A DNA stretch of 64,000 bases from Candidatus Uhrbacteria bacterium (GTDB lineage Bacteria > Patescibacteriota > Patescibacteriia > 2-12-FULL-60-25). Numbering within the stretch: position 1 is the stretch's first letter; every line of letters begins with the position of its first letter. Position numbers and translations under genes: made by a program. The stretch spans positions 62,001 through 126,000 of the forward strand of contig JACRQE010000005.1 in the NCBI GenBank assembly GCA_016222815.1, in the 5' to 3' direction. The notes under the pieces are model-generated. The model ran no database searches and had not been told where the DNA came from. It saw only the letters and a list, made by a program, of their open reading frames with translations. Of the stretch, positions 23,788 through 33,000 are shown piece by piece.

Positions 23788-26076
23788 ATGTATTTAAGCC
23801 GATTGGAACTCCAAGGGTTCAAGACTTTCGCCCAGCGAACGGTGCTGGAATTCATGTCCGCCGAGGCCGGCAAACGGGGGGTAACGGGCATCGTAGGGCC
23901 GAACGGGTCGGGCAAATCCAACGTGGCCGATGCGCTGCGCTGGGTCATGGGCGAGCAGAGCATGAAACTATTGCGCAGCAAGAAGTCCGAAGACGTCATC
24001 TTTTCAGGCTCGGCAAAGAAATCCAGGGCGGGTTTCGCAGAGGTCGGCATGACCATCGTGAACGACAATAATTCGGAGATAGATTTGCCGGAAATAGTGA
24101 TCACCAGGCGGCTGTACCGCGACGGGCAATCGGAGTACGAAATCAACAAACAGGCGGCGCGCATGTCGGATGTGGTCATGCTGTTGGCGCAGTGCGGCAT
24201 CGGCCAACGCACCTACAGCGTCATCGGCCAGGGCATGGTGGATGCGGTGCTGACGGCCAGCCCTTCGGAACGCAAGGAATTCTTCGACGAAGCTTCGGGT
24301 CTGCGGCCGTTCCAGCTAAAACGCACTTCGGCCATGAACAAACTGGATGGGGCGCGCGACAATTTGCGCCAGGCTGAGATCTTGATGCGCGAAATTGAAC
24401 CGCGCCTGACTTCGCTCGAACGCCAGGTCAAGCGGCTGAAACAGCGCGAGGCTTTGGAGCAGGAACTCAAACAGTTGGAACGCCAGTATTTCGGCAGCGG
24501 CTGGGCCGAACTCAAAGCCCAACTGGCTGCGGCTACGGCTAATGCGGACAAGCTGAAGACCGAATTCTCGGTCCATAGCAGCGAGGTCGATAAACTCGAA
24601 AGCGAACTCGGACAGATGGAGAAGGCGACTCCGGTGTCGAGCGAATTGCGGGAGATGAGGACCGCCATCGATGCCTTGAAGGAAGAGCGCTCCAAGCTCC
24701 GCGAAAAGCAGATCAGGCTGGAATCGAAACGTGAAGTCAGGCAGGTCGAACAACGCAAGCCGTGGGCGCCTTTGCCGCTCTCGAAGATTATCGAACGCAT
24801 CGAGACATTATCCAAGACACAGGACGAATTGCTGGCCGAACTCGAGGCTAAAGCGCCTGATTGGGACAAGGTGAAGAAGCTGGCACAGAGCGTGAAACAG
24901 GAAAACGAGAAGCTTTTAACCCAGCTCCAACAACCGGCGCCAGAACCGACGAAAGAGGAGAAAGCAGACCCGGAATTGGAGAAGGAATTCGCGGTTTTGG
25001 CCAAAGAGACGTCGGATATCACGAGCAAGATTTCGGATCTGGAAGGCAAACTCCAGGCATTGAACAAGAAAGAAGACGAGAGCCGGGCGCATCTTTTTGA
25101 GCTGCAGCGCCGTCTGACTTCCAAGAGGCATGAAGCCCAGCAGGCCGAACAGCGCGTGTCGTCGGCAGCGGTGGAGATGGCGCGCCTCGAGACGCGGCGT
25201 GACGGTTTTTTGACCGAGCTGCGCCAGCAAGCCGCGGATCTGGAGAAAGACCTTGAGAATATCGCAGGTACGGTCGGTAGGGGCGAGGTTGCCTCGCCTC
25301 AGGGCGGGGATACCCCGCCCCTACAAGGTGAACACCTCCGCTCGCGCATCCAGAAACTGCGGTCACAACTCGAGTGGATCGGCGGTATCGACCCGGAGAC
25401 GGTCAAGGAATACGAGACCACGAGCGCACGCTTTGAGCAGCTTTCTACCCAATCCGCTGATTTGCGCCAAGCCATCACCTCGCTCGAAATGGTAATTTCC
25501 GAATTGGACAAGACAATCAAAGAAAAGGGGGATGTGGCGTTCCGCGAGCTGAATCGAGAGTTCGGGATTTTTTTCAAGAAATTGTTCGGAGGCGGGGATG
25601 CGGAGCTCATAAAAATTGAAAAAGAAGACGTGCCGCGCACCGCGTCCGAAGTGCCGGGTCTGGAAGGCGAAGGGGAGCAGGTGGTTGGCGATGAGGACGA
25701 AGAAAATGTCCAGCCCGCAGGAATTGAGATCCAGGCTACGCCGCCGGGCAAGCGGCTCAAGGCAATCGCTTTGCTGTCGGGCGGAGAGCGGGCTTTGACC
25801 TCCATTGCGCTCATCTGTGCCATCATGGCCATCAACCCTTCACCGTTCGTGGTTTTAGATGAAGTAGATGCGGCCCTGGATGAGGCTAATACCCGTAAAT
25901 TCGCGGAGATCGTGGATTCGCTGTCTGATTGGACCCAATTTATCGTGGTCACCCATAATCGGGCGACCATGGACAAGGCAAATGTCCTGTACGGGGTGAC
26001 TATGGGCGATGATGGCGTATCCCAGCTTTTATCGGTCAAATTAGGCCAATCAGAAGGGTCAGCCATCAAGACTTAA
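23788..26076 (+). CDS. smc: Short SMC-family ATPase (chromosome segregation)
   Basis: MYLSRLELQGFKTFAQRTVLEF, GPNGSGKSNVADALRWVMGEQ, LLSGGERALTSIALICAI, FVVLDEVDAALDEANTRKF; 762 aa. Confidence 0.93.
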   Translation: MYLSRLELQGFKTFAQRTVLEFMSAEAGKRGVTGIVGPNGSGKSNVADALRWVMGEQSMKLLRSKKSEDVIFSGSAKKSRAGFAEVGMTIVNDNNSEIDLPEIVITRRLYRDGQSEYEINKQAARMSDVVMLLAQCGIGQRTYSVIGQGMVDAVLTASPSERKEFFDEASGLRPFQLKRTSAMNKLDGARDNLRQAEILMREIEPRLTSLERQVKRLKQREALEQELKQLERQYFGSGWAELKAQLAAATANADKLKTEFSVHSSEVDKLESELGQMEKATPVSSELREMRTAIDALKEERSKLREKQIRLESKREVRQVEQRKPWAPLPLSKIIERIETLSKTQDELLAELEAKAPDWDKVKKLAQSVKQENEKLLTQLQQPAPEPTKEEKADPELEKEFAVLAKETSDITSKISDLEGKLQALNKKEDESRAHLFELQRRLTSKRHEAQQAEQRVSSAAVEMARLETRRDGFLTELRQQAADLEKDLENIAGTVGRGEVASPQGGDTPPLQGEHLRSRIQKLRSQLEWIGGIDPETVKEYETTSARFEQLSTQSADLRQAITSLEMVISELDKTIKEKGDVAFRELNREFGIFFKKLFGGGDAELIKIEKEDVPRTASEVPGLEGEGEQVVGDEDEENVQPAGIEIQATPPGKRLKAIALLSGGERALTSIALICAIMAINPSPFVVLDEVDAALDEANTRKFAEIVDSLSDWTQFIVVTHNRATMDKANVLYGVTMGDDGVSQLLSVKLGQSEGSAIKT
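25277..25325. repeat. Family A repeat inserted in frame in smc
   Basis: gtaggggcgaggttgcctcgcctcagggcggggataccccgcccctacaa. Confidence 0.85.
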
Positions 26077-26235
26077 CAAAAAAAGGCTTAAAATAGAGGA
26101 AATCAAATATTCCATGGCTAATCTAAGCCATTTTATGCTTACTTGACAGTCATTATTCCATCTGGTTTACTCTTAACAGATCTTTGAAACGGCCTTAGGG
26201 AAGACCGTTTTTTCGTCCCTGCATACGCCGCATGG

Positions 26236-26264
26236 TTGACAATAAAAGCTGGATGTGATATAAA
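26236..26264 (+). promoter_or_regulatory. Consensus promoter for a candidate sRNA
   Basis: TTGACA-17 nt-TATAAA. Confidence 0.7.
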
Positions 26265-26270
26265 TACCAA

Positions 26271-26439
26271 TCAGCAAAAAGAGATTTTGAAAAAGGAATA
26301 ACCGGATTACCACGAGGTCTGTGGCAATCCGCGTCCACGACAAGCATGGAACCTCTTCGTAGGGTGCCGCAGGTCTTCGGACTTGCACTCCCCTATAAAT
26401 AGGTTTCTTGGATGCGGATTACCAGAGCCCTCGTTTTTT
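26271..26439 (+). ncRNA. Candidate structured small RNA, rod-like hairpin plus U-run
   Basis: CGAGGTCTGTGGCAATCCGCGTCCA (26313) pairs with TGGATGCGGATTACCAGAGCCCTCG (to 26433), then TTTTTT; no ORF; apical gcaggtc-ttcg-gacttgc. Confidence 0.65.
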
Positions 26440-26554
26440 GTATCTAAAATTTTTTTCGCTTTCTACTAAACAGGAGAGCGGCCAAGGATGGCTAGTCCGT
26501 CGGCCTGTAACGTCTTTACACTTGAACCGTTTCCGGCTAAGATGGCGCATCAAT

Positions 26555-26764
26555 ATGGTCAAAGCCAAAGTCGTTAAAATCGAAGGTGATAAGGTCGTTT
26601 TGGGCCTGGTGGACGGGCAGTCTTTGGTGTTGCCGGCGGAGTCGATAGAGGGCGAGTGCAAACTGGGCCAAGACGTGTCTGTCGTGGCCGCAGTCCTCGG
26701 AAGTGAAGATGCCGGACGCCAGCGCATAGCTCATCACATCCTCAACGAACTATTGAAAGGGTAG
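26555..26764 (+). CDS. Small hypothetical protein (69 aa)
   Basis: MVKAKVVKIEGDKVVLGLVDGQSLVLPAESI. Confidence 0.65.
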   Translation: MVKAKVVKIEGDKVVLGLVDGQSLVLPAESIEGECKLGQDVSVVAAVLGSEDAGRQRIAHHILNELLKG

Positions 26765-26801
26765 CATAGGAAAAAAAGCGAAAGTCATATAATATACTGA
26801 C

Positions 26802-28634
26802 ATGTCCGAGAAGAAGTCCCGCGTGCAGACACTGAAGATATTTTTGATTTGGACCAACGTAACGGTCGGGATTTTGGGTTTGGGTTGTATCGTGGCCGCA
26901 GGCTCGCTCGTGGCATACGACCGGATGTACGAAGGCAAGTATTTCCCCGGTGTCCGCGTCCTGGGAACCAGGTTGGATGGTTTGACCAAAGATGAGGCTC
27001 GGAAGGCAGTCCAAGATGCGGTGGATGCGGCTATGGCCAAGGGATTGCATTTCAATTACCGCGGTCGCGACGTCACATTGGATGCGATGGCTGTCTCGAC
27101 CGATCCGGATTCTTCGCGTGACCTGGTCAGGTTCGATTATAACCAGGCTTTGGATAAGGCGTTCGAGTTAGGGCACGGTAGCGGCTGGCAGATGAATATC
27201 GCCGAACAGCTCAGGCTCCGGGTGTATCCGATGGATACTCGGGCAATAGTCACCATCGACAGGCCGGCTATCACCGAAGCATTGAAGTTCAACCTTAAAG
27301 ATGACCTGAAGGATTTCAAGAACGCAACCCTGACCATCAATGCGTCGTCGTCGCACCCAGAAGTCACTATCGTCTCCGAACAGGAAGGTCGAACATTGGT
27401 CGTCGAACCGGCATTGGATGAGCTCCAAAAACAGGCTGAAAAATTGGATTTCAAACCCATCAACTTGAGTGACCAAGCCCTCAAACCCACGGTCACGGCG
27501 AGCGATTTGGAACCGGCGATGTCGCAGGTTTTTGGCTACCTTAACCGGCCGACCATCACCTTCATTCATGAAAAGAAGACTTTCGCGGTGACGACTTCCA
27601 CCCTGGCGTCCTGGATAACAGTGACCGGGACAAAGGACCGGATAGGGCTGACCATTGACCCGAGCAAGTTCGCGGCAAGTTTGCCGAACGTGGCGCCGGG
27701 CATCGAGAAAGAGAATAAGAAAGGCACGCTTGTGTTCAAGGATGAGAAGGTGCAGTCGTTCGAGCCGGGCACGGAAGGCGTGGCGTTCGACGCGCCGGCC
27801 ATGCTCGACAAGATTTTGTCCGAATGGCCAACGACTTCGACATTCCCGATTTTGACCAAAATTTTACCCGCGACTTTGGCTGGCGAGGATCCGGAGAAAC
27901 TCGGCATACGCGATCTGCTGGGGGTCGGATATTCGAAGTTCAGCGGTTCGCCGAATAACCGCCGCAAAAATATCGCGCGGGGCACGGAAATCATGAATGG
28001 CCAGATCATCCAGCCGGATGAGGTATTCTCGGTTTCTGAAACCGTGGAGCCGATTGATGCGGCGCATGGGTGGTTCCCGGAGATGGTCATCAAAGGGAAT
28101 GAGACCAAGGCTGAATACGGCGGGGGCTTGTGCCAAATCGGGACCACGGTGTTCCGTGCGGCCATGAAATCCGGCTTGCCCATAATCGAGCGGCAGAACC
28201 ATTCATACCGCGTGGGTTATTACGAACCGGCGGGCACGGATGCCACCATATACGGACCGCATCCTGATTTGCGTTTCAAGAACGACACGGGCCACCCGAT
28301 CTACATCAATGCTTATGGGGTAGGTGATGAGCTGTTCTATGAATTTTGGGGCACCTCGGACGGACGGAAGGGCGAAATCGGACAGTCACATATCTACAAT
28401 CTTGTGCCGCCCCCACCCAAGAAATTGATCGAGACTTTGGATTTGGAACCGGGCAAAAAGAAACGCATCGAGACGGCCCATACGGGCGCTGATGCGGATT
28501 TTACCTACTCAGTGACATTCGCCAGCGGGGAAAAGAAAGAACAGGTTTTCCGCAGCCATTATCGCCCGTGGCAGGAGGTTTGGTTGGTCGGTGTCGAAAA
28601 ACTGTCAGCTACAAGCACAGCCAACGGGGAATAG
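26802..28634 (+). CDS. VanW-family protein with peptidoglycan-binding-like domains
   Basis: NIARGTEIMNGQIIQPDEVFSVSE...EYGGGLCQIGTTVFRAAMKSGLPIIERQNHSYRVGYY; N-terminal TM. Confidence 0.9.
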   Translation: MSEKKSRVQTLKIFLIWTNVTVGILGLGCIVAAGSLVAYDRMYEGKYFPGVRVLGTRLDGLTKDEARKAVQDAVDAAMAKGLHFNYRGRDVTLDAMAVSTDPDSSRDLVRFDYNQALDKAFELGHGSGWQMNIAEQLRLRVYPMDTRAIVTIDRPAITEALKFNLKDDLKDFKNATLTINASSSHPEVTIVSEQEGRTLVVEPALDELQKQAEKLDFKPINLSDQALKPTVTASDLEPAMSQVFGYLNRPTITFIHEKKTFAVTTSTLASWITVTGTKDRIGLTIDPSKFAASLPNVAPGIEKENKKGTLVFKDEKVQSFEPGTEGVAFDAPAMLDKILSEWPTTSTFPILTKILPATLAGEDPEKLGIRDLLGVGYSKFSGSPNNRRKNIARGTEIMNGQIIQPDEVFSVSETVEPIDAAHGWFPEMVIKGNETKAEYGGGLCQIGTTVFRAAMKSGLPIIERQNHSYRVGYYEPAGTDATIYGPHPDLRFKNDTGHPIYINAYGVGDELFYEFWGTSDGRKGEIGQSHIYNLVPPPPKKLIETLDLEPGKKKRIETAHTGADADFTYSVTFASGEKKEQVFRSHYRPWQEVWLVGVEKLSATSTANGE

Positions 28635-28687
28635 TCGAAAGAACCATACTTCGTAGAGCGTCGTATGGGTGCTATACTGTCTTTGTT

Positions 28688-29056
28688 ATGCAGATATTTT
28701 CACCCAATGAATGGGCCAGCACCACGAATGAAGGGCAACTGTCGGTGGACGTGTTCCGCGACGGGGAGGATTTGGTCGTGCGTTCGACCGTGGCCGGAGT
28801 GAAGCCCGAAGATTTGGACATCTCGATCCATGGCGATCTGCTGACCATCAGGGGCAAGCGTTCGATGGTCAAGGAGGTTCCGGAGGACGATTGGTATTAC
28901 CGAGAATGTTTTTGGGGAGCCTTCAGCCGTTCGTTGGTCCTGCCGTACGAGGTGGCTACGGATTTAGCCCAAGCCTCACTCAAGAATGGCGTGCTCGAAA
29001 TCCGCGTCCCGGTGAGGGAACATGGGAAGAAGGTGGATATCGCCTGGGAGGAATAG
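28688..29056 (+). CDS. Small heat shock protein, Hsp20/alpha-crystallin family
   Basis: LSVDVFRDGEDLVVRSTVAGVKPEDLDISIHGDLLTIRGKR ... LKNGVLEIRVP. Confidence 0.9.
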   Translation: MQIFSPNEWASTTNEGQLSVDVFRDGEDLVVRSTVAGVKPEDLDISIHGDLLTIRGKRSMVKEVPEDDWYYRECFWGAFSRSLVLPYEVATDLAQASLKNGVLEIRVPVREHGKKVDIAWEE

Positions 29057-29128
29057 TTAAAACTTGGGTTCATTAAGTTCGAAAAACAAAAAGACGCTGA
29101 TTTCAGCGTCTTTTATGCAAGATGGTCA

Positions 29129-29198
29129 CGTCGTCCTGAACAAGTCGAAGGATCTCAAAAAGGTTTTTCGACTCCGCTTCGTTTCGTTCAAGACGATG
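29129..29198. repeat. Family B repeat copy
   Basis: cgtcgtcctgaacaagtcgaaggatctc...ttcgttcaagacgatg. Confidence 0.65.
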
Positions 29199-29283
29199 TT
29201 CTGGACTACTGCTTTTATATTGACTGATTACACTCCCGATTTTATTTGCGGCATGCTATACTTTTAGCGCTAGATAGACAGCA

Positions 29284-30045
29284 ATGTGGCAGAACGTTGT
29301 CGAACGCTTTAAGTCCCTGACCATGGAACAGAGGATAGCCATGGCTGTTCTTGGAATTTGCGGAATTTTGGCCATGGGTCTGTCGGTTTATCATCTGCAG
29401 AATACAATCCGTTCGCCGTTTTTGGTCGACAGGTCCGTGATTGCGGATGCCAAGAAAATCATCGGCGAAACGGAGTCAGAAAAAATCGCGCGGGAGAAGC
29501 GCACGGATACAGACGGGGACGGCTTGGCGGATTGGGACGAATCGAATATCTACCATACGAACCCGAACCTGCGCGACAGCTGCGGCGACGGTTATGCGGA
29601 TAACGTCCGCGTGCTGACCGGAAAGAATCTGGGCTGCGTCAATTCGCCGAACCAGGGCGGCAACCTTGATTATTCGATGGTTGCGGCATCAAGTTCGGAT
29701 TTGTTCGTCACCCCGGATGGGACGAACCTTTTGAACGGACCGTTGCAGGATGCGAGTTCGTCAGCGGGTCTTGTGCCGGTGGGCGACGTCAGTGCGCAAG
29801 CGGCCGGTGTATTGGCTCGCGATCCGGTCACGATCCGCCAAGCGCTGATCGAAAGCGGCAAAGTCGACATCAACGAAATCAACCAACTAACGGACCAGCA
29901 GCTGCTGGATATCTATGACGCGGCCGTAGAAGCAGATACGCGAAGCCTGAATCCCGCGAATGCGGCACAGGGTACGCAGACCAAACCGGATGCGGGGAGC
30001 CAGCCGTTCCTCGGGATCCCGCAAACAACCACAACCCAAAAATAG
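29284..30045 (+). CDS. Single-TM protein with thrombospondin type 3/dockerin-like Ca-binding repeat
   Basis: RTDTDGDGLADWDESNIYHTNPNLRDSCGDGYADNVRVLTGKNLGC; N-terminal TM. Confidence 0.75.
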   Translation: MWQNVVERFKSLTMEQRIAMAVLGICGILAMGLSVYHLQNTIRSPFLVDRSVIADAKKIIGETESEKIAREKRTDTDGDGLADWDESNIYHTNPNLRDSCGDGYADNVRVLTGKNLGCVNSPNQGGNLDYSMVAASSSDLFVTPDGTNLLNGPLQDASSSAGLVPVGDVSAQAAGVLARDPVTIRQALIESGKVDINEINQLTDQQLLDIYDAAVEADTRSLNPANAAQGTQTKPDAGSQPFLGIPQTTTTQK

Positions 30046-30046
30046 T

Positions 30047-33000
30047 ATGTTCGACCATCGCAAACTGTTCCGCGCGGTAGCTAAGACGGCCATGGCCACG
30101 AGCTTGGTCATGTTGCTCGTGATGTCGTTCGGCCTCACGGCACCGGAAGCCAAGGCGCAGGATGCGGAGGGCGATTATGGGGAGGCGGCACAGGCGGCAT
30201 CGGCAATGGACTGCATGTTTGCTGAAAAAGCGAATGTTGCAGCGCCCTACGGTAACGGAACTTGGATTGCTCACACACGTGAGTGCTATTACCTTGATAT
30301 CGTCAAAGCACGTATCGCCCAAGCGCGCGGCATGTGGCAATTTTTAGTGGTCAAGGCGCTGTTGAGCGTTATGCATAACGCGACCATCGCTTTCAGCCAG
30401 CAGATGGCCAATTGGGCGCTTGAGGGTTTTCACGGAAAACCGGCTTTTTGGGAAAAAGGGTTCAAACAGATGATGCAGGATGCGGCGCTTGAGACCATAA
30501 ACCGATTCATAGATGAGGCTGACAAGAGTTGGGGACTGGGATTGTGCCAAAAACCGGATTTTGCTTTCAAGATGTCGCTCGGTTTGGGCTTGCCGGGAAC
30601 CATCCCGCCTCCTGATTGTACATTGCAGACGATCGCTAAGAATTACACGGAAGTCTATCAATCTCTGTCAGCGCGCGAGGTGGCTACTACCTTGCTCAAG
30701 GGCGTGGACACGGGAGGCAATGACCTGGATGTTTCGTTGCGGGCCCACAGCATGTTGGCTGAGCGCATCAACGATGAGTTGACGGGCGATACTTATGACC
30801 GCAACGAGACGCGCGGCCTTAAGTATGTGAAGAAAGGCCCATTCAGCAATATCATCAAAACTCCGGCAGTGACCGTGGATGAAACTCTTCGGGCATCAAA
30901 TGTCGCCAGAACCACCAAGGAGGTGAACATGGCGGAAATGAACACGTTGGCTTTGTCAGCCATGTGGACCGGCATCAAACAGCTGCCGCTCGTGGCCGGC
31001 ATGACGGTTTTGACAACCGTGGCCAATGCCCTTCTGCAGAAGGCTTTGGCCGCTTTGATGGAACCTGAAGGAAGTTCTGATGATGTCACGGCTCTTGATC
31101 TGACCAGCCCGTTCGCAGAGGTGCAGAACCAGCCGCGCAAAACAAGCGCGCTCCAAAAAGCATTCACGGACATCATCACGCCGAACCTGATAAGCCAGGA
31201 AAATCTGGATTTGATCAGCGAGATGTCTCTCTGCACCGACCCGCGCGGATATTGGAACTGCACCATGGACGAAGGTATGGGTTCAGCACTGCGCGGCGTG
31301 ACCGAAAACGGCGCTTACACCGTACTGCGGGCATCGGGTTTCGGTGGCGGGACCGAATATCTGCATCCGGATTGGGAGCTCATCCCGGTGACGGACACAA
31401 AGAACGATCAGGATGTCGGCTGTTACCAACGCTCCTATTGCGCCTCGAATCTGGCGAAACTCCGGTTCGCCCGCATCCTGCCAATCGGCTGGGAATTGGC
31501 GGCCAATTCACCGTTCAACGTCAAGGCCAACGGCAAGTACGTGACATTAGGCGAGGTCATGGCCGGGTACAACGACTGCAACGCGAACAATGCGGTGGAC
31601 GCGCAGCACAAGTGGTGCCACCTGATAGATCCGGCCTGGGTTTTGACTTCGCCTCCGTTCCAGTGCCAGCTTAAAGGATATGGCGATACTTTGCAGGTTC
31701 CGGACATGAATGTCCGCCTGCAGGAGTGCAGTGATCCGGTTTCGTGTCTGCAACGCGACGATAAAGGAGTGTGCACCGGCGGTTATGGTTACTGCTTATC
31801 TGATAAGACGGTCTGGCGGTTTGCGGCTGATTCGTGCGAAGAGAAATTCGTGAGTTGTCGGACGTACCAGTCACGCGCCGAGGGTTTCCAGCAGGGACAA
31901 ACGGTTTCGTACCTGCGCAACACTTTGGATTACGGGGCGTGCAACCAGGACAACGTGGGTTGTATGTATTACGCCACGATCCATGACGTGAGCACGACGA
32001 CGACCGGCAAATGGCTGAACAACACGGAGTGGGTCAAGAACTCCAAGGGCCTGAACGCAGGGATCATCCTGGACAAGGCCGGCACGTTCGGCACGCCTCG
32101 CGTATATTTCGATTCCAAAGTCCAGGCGTGCAACGCTTCGGCAGACGGTTGTACAAAGGTCATGCAGTTCACACCAGGACAGCCGGCGCTGAACTTGGTG
32201 CGCAACGGATCATTTGAATCAGTCCAACAGAATAAACCTGAATTCCTGGACGGTTGGGTAAAAGGCATAAACGAAGCGCCTTATTCTTCGGACTTGTTCC
32301 AATCGGACAACGGTTTCGTGGCGCAAGACGGCGCACAGAGCCTGGAGATGAAAACGCCGGTTAATTTCTTGGCGATTCCGTGGCAGTGGGTATGGATGGC
32401 TCCGACGAGGAATTACGTCCTGTCGTTCTATGCCAGAGCCAACGATGCGGCTGGAGCGCATAAAGCTTCGGTTTCGGTACTGTTGTACAAGTGGCCGGTC
32501 ATCGCGACCAGCCAGGTGGTGAGCAGCAACACGAAGTATTACCGGAGCGCGAACTGCAATTCAGTGGAGGCCGTGCCGGTCAAGCTGAATAACGTCCAAG
32601 CCACGACAATCTTCAATAGCGCCGGAGTAGGCAGCGAAAATTTGACCGGCGACTGGCAAAAATTCACCTGCGAATTCGTATCAAACAAAGATGCTTATTT
32701 CGGGCAGGTCATCGTGGGCGGAGTGAACGCAGCCATCGACTCGATCCAACTCGAAGAAGGCGATGCGCCTACGGATTTCACGGATGGGTTGGCTTCGGGC
32801 CTCAAATCGACCCACCTGAAATTGGCTCCTGAAGAATATCTGTGCACTGGCGACGACAAAGTGGACCGCAAGGAGTGCGCGAGTTTCGCCCGGGTCTGCC
32901 GCCAGACCGATGCTGGCTGCCAGGGCTACACGGAAGTAGGGGGCGGGGACCAGACAGAAATCCCGGCCATCCTGTCGAGCAACGACGCATGCCCGAATTC

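Noticed and set aside
25620-25660. Additional Family D copy in smc (gtgccgcgcaccgcgtcc, VPRTAS)
   Set aside because: Too short and diverged to separate from chance.
26313-26433. Bacterial SRP (4.5S) RNA
   Set aside because: Rod shape fits, but the conserved apical motif (GGUCAGGUCCGGAAGGAAGCAG-like) is absent; the apical loop is TTCG.
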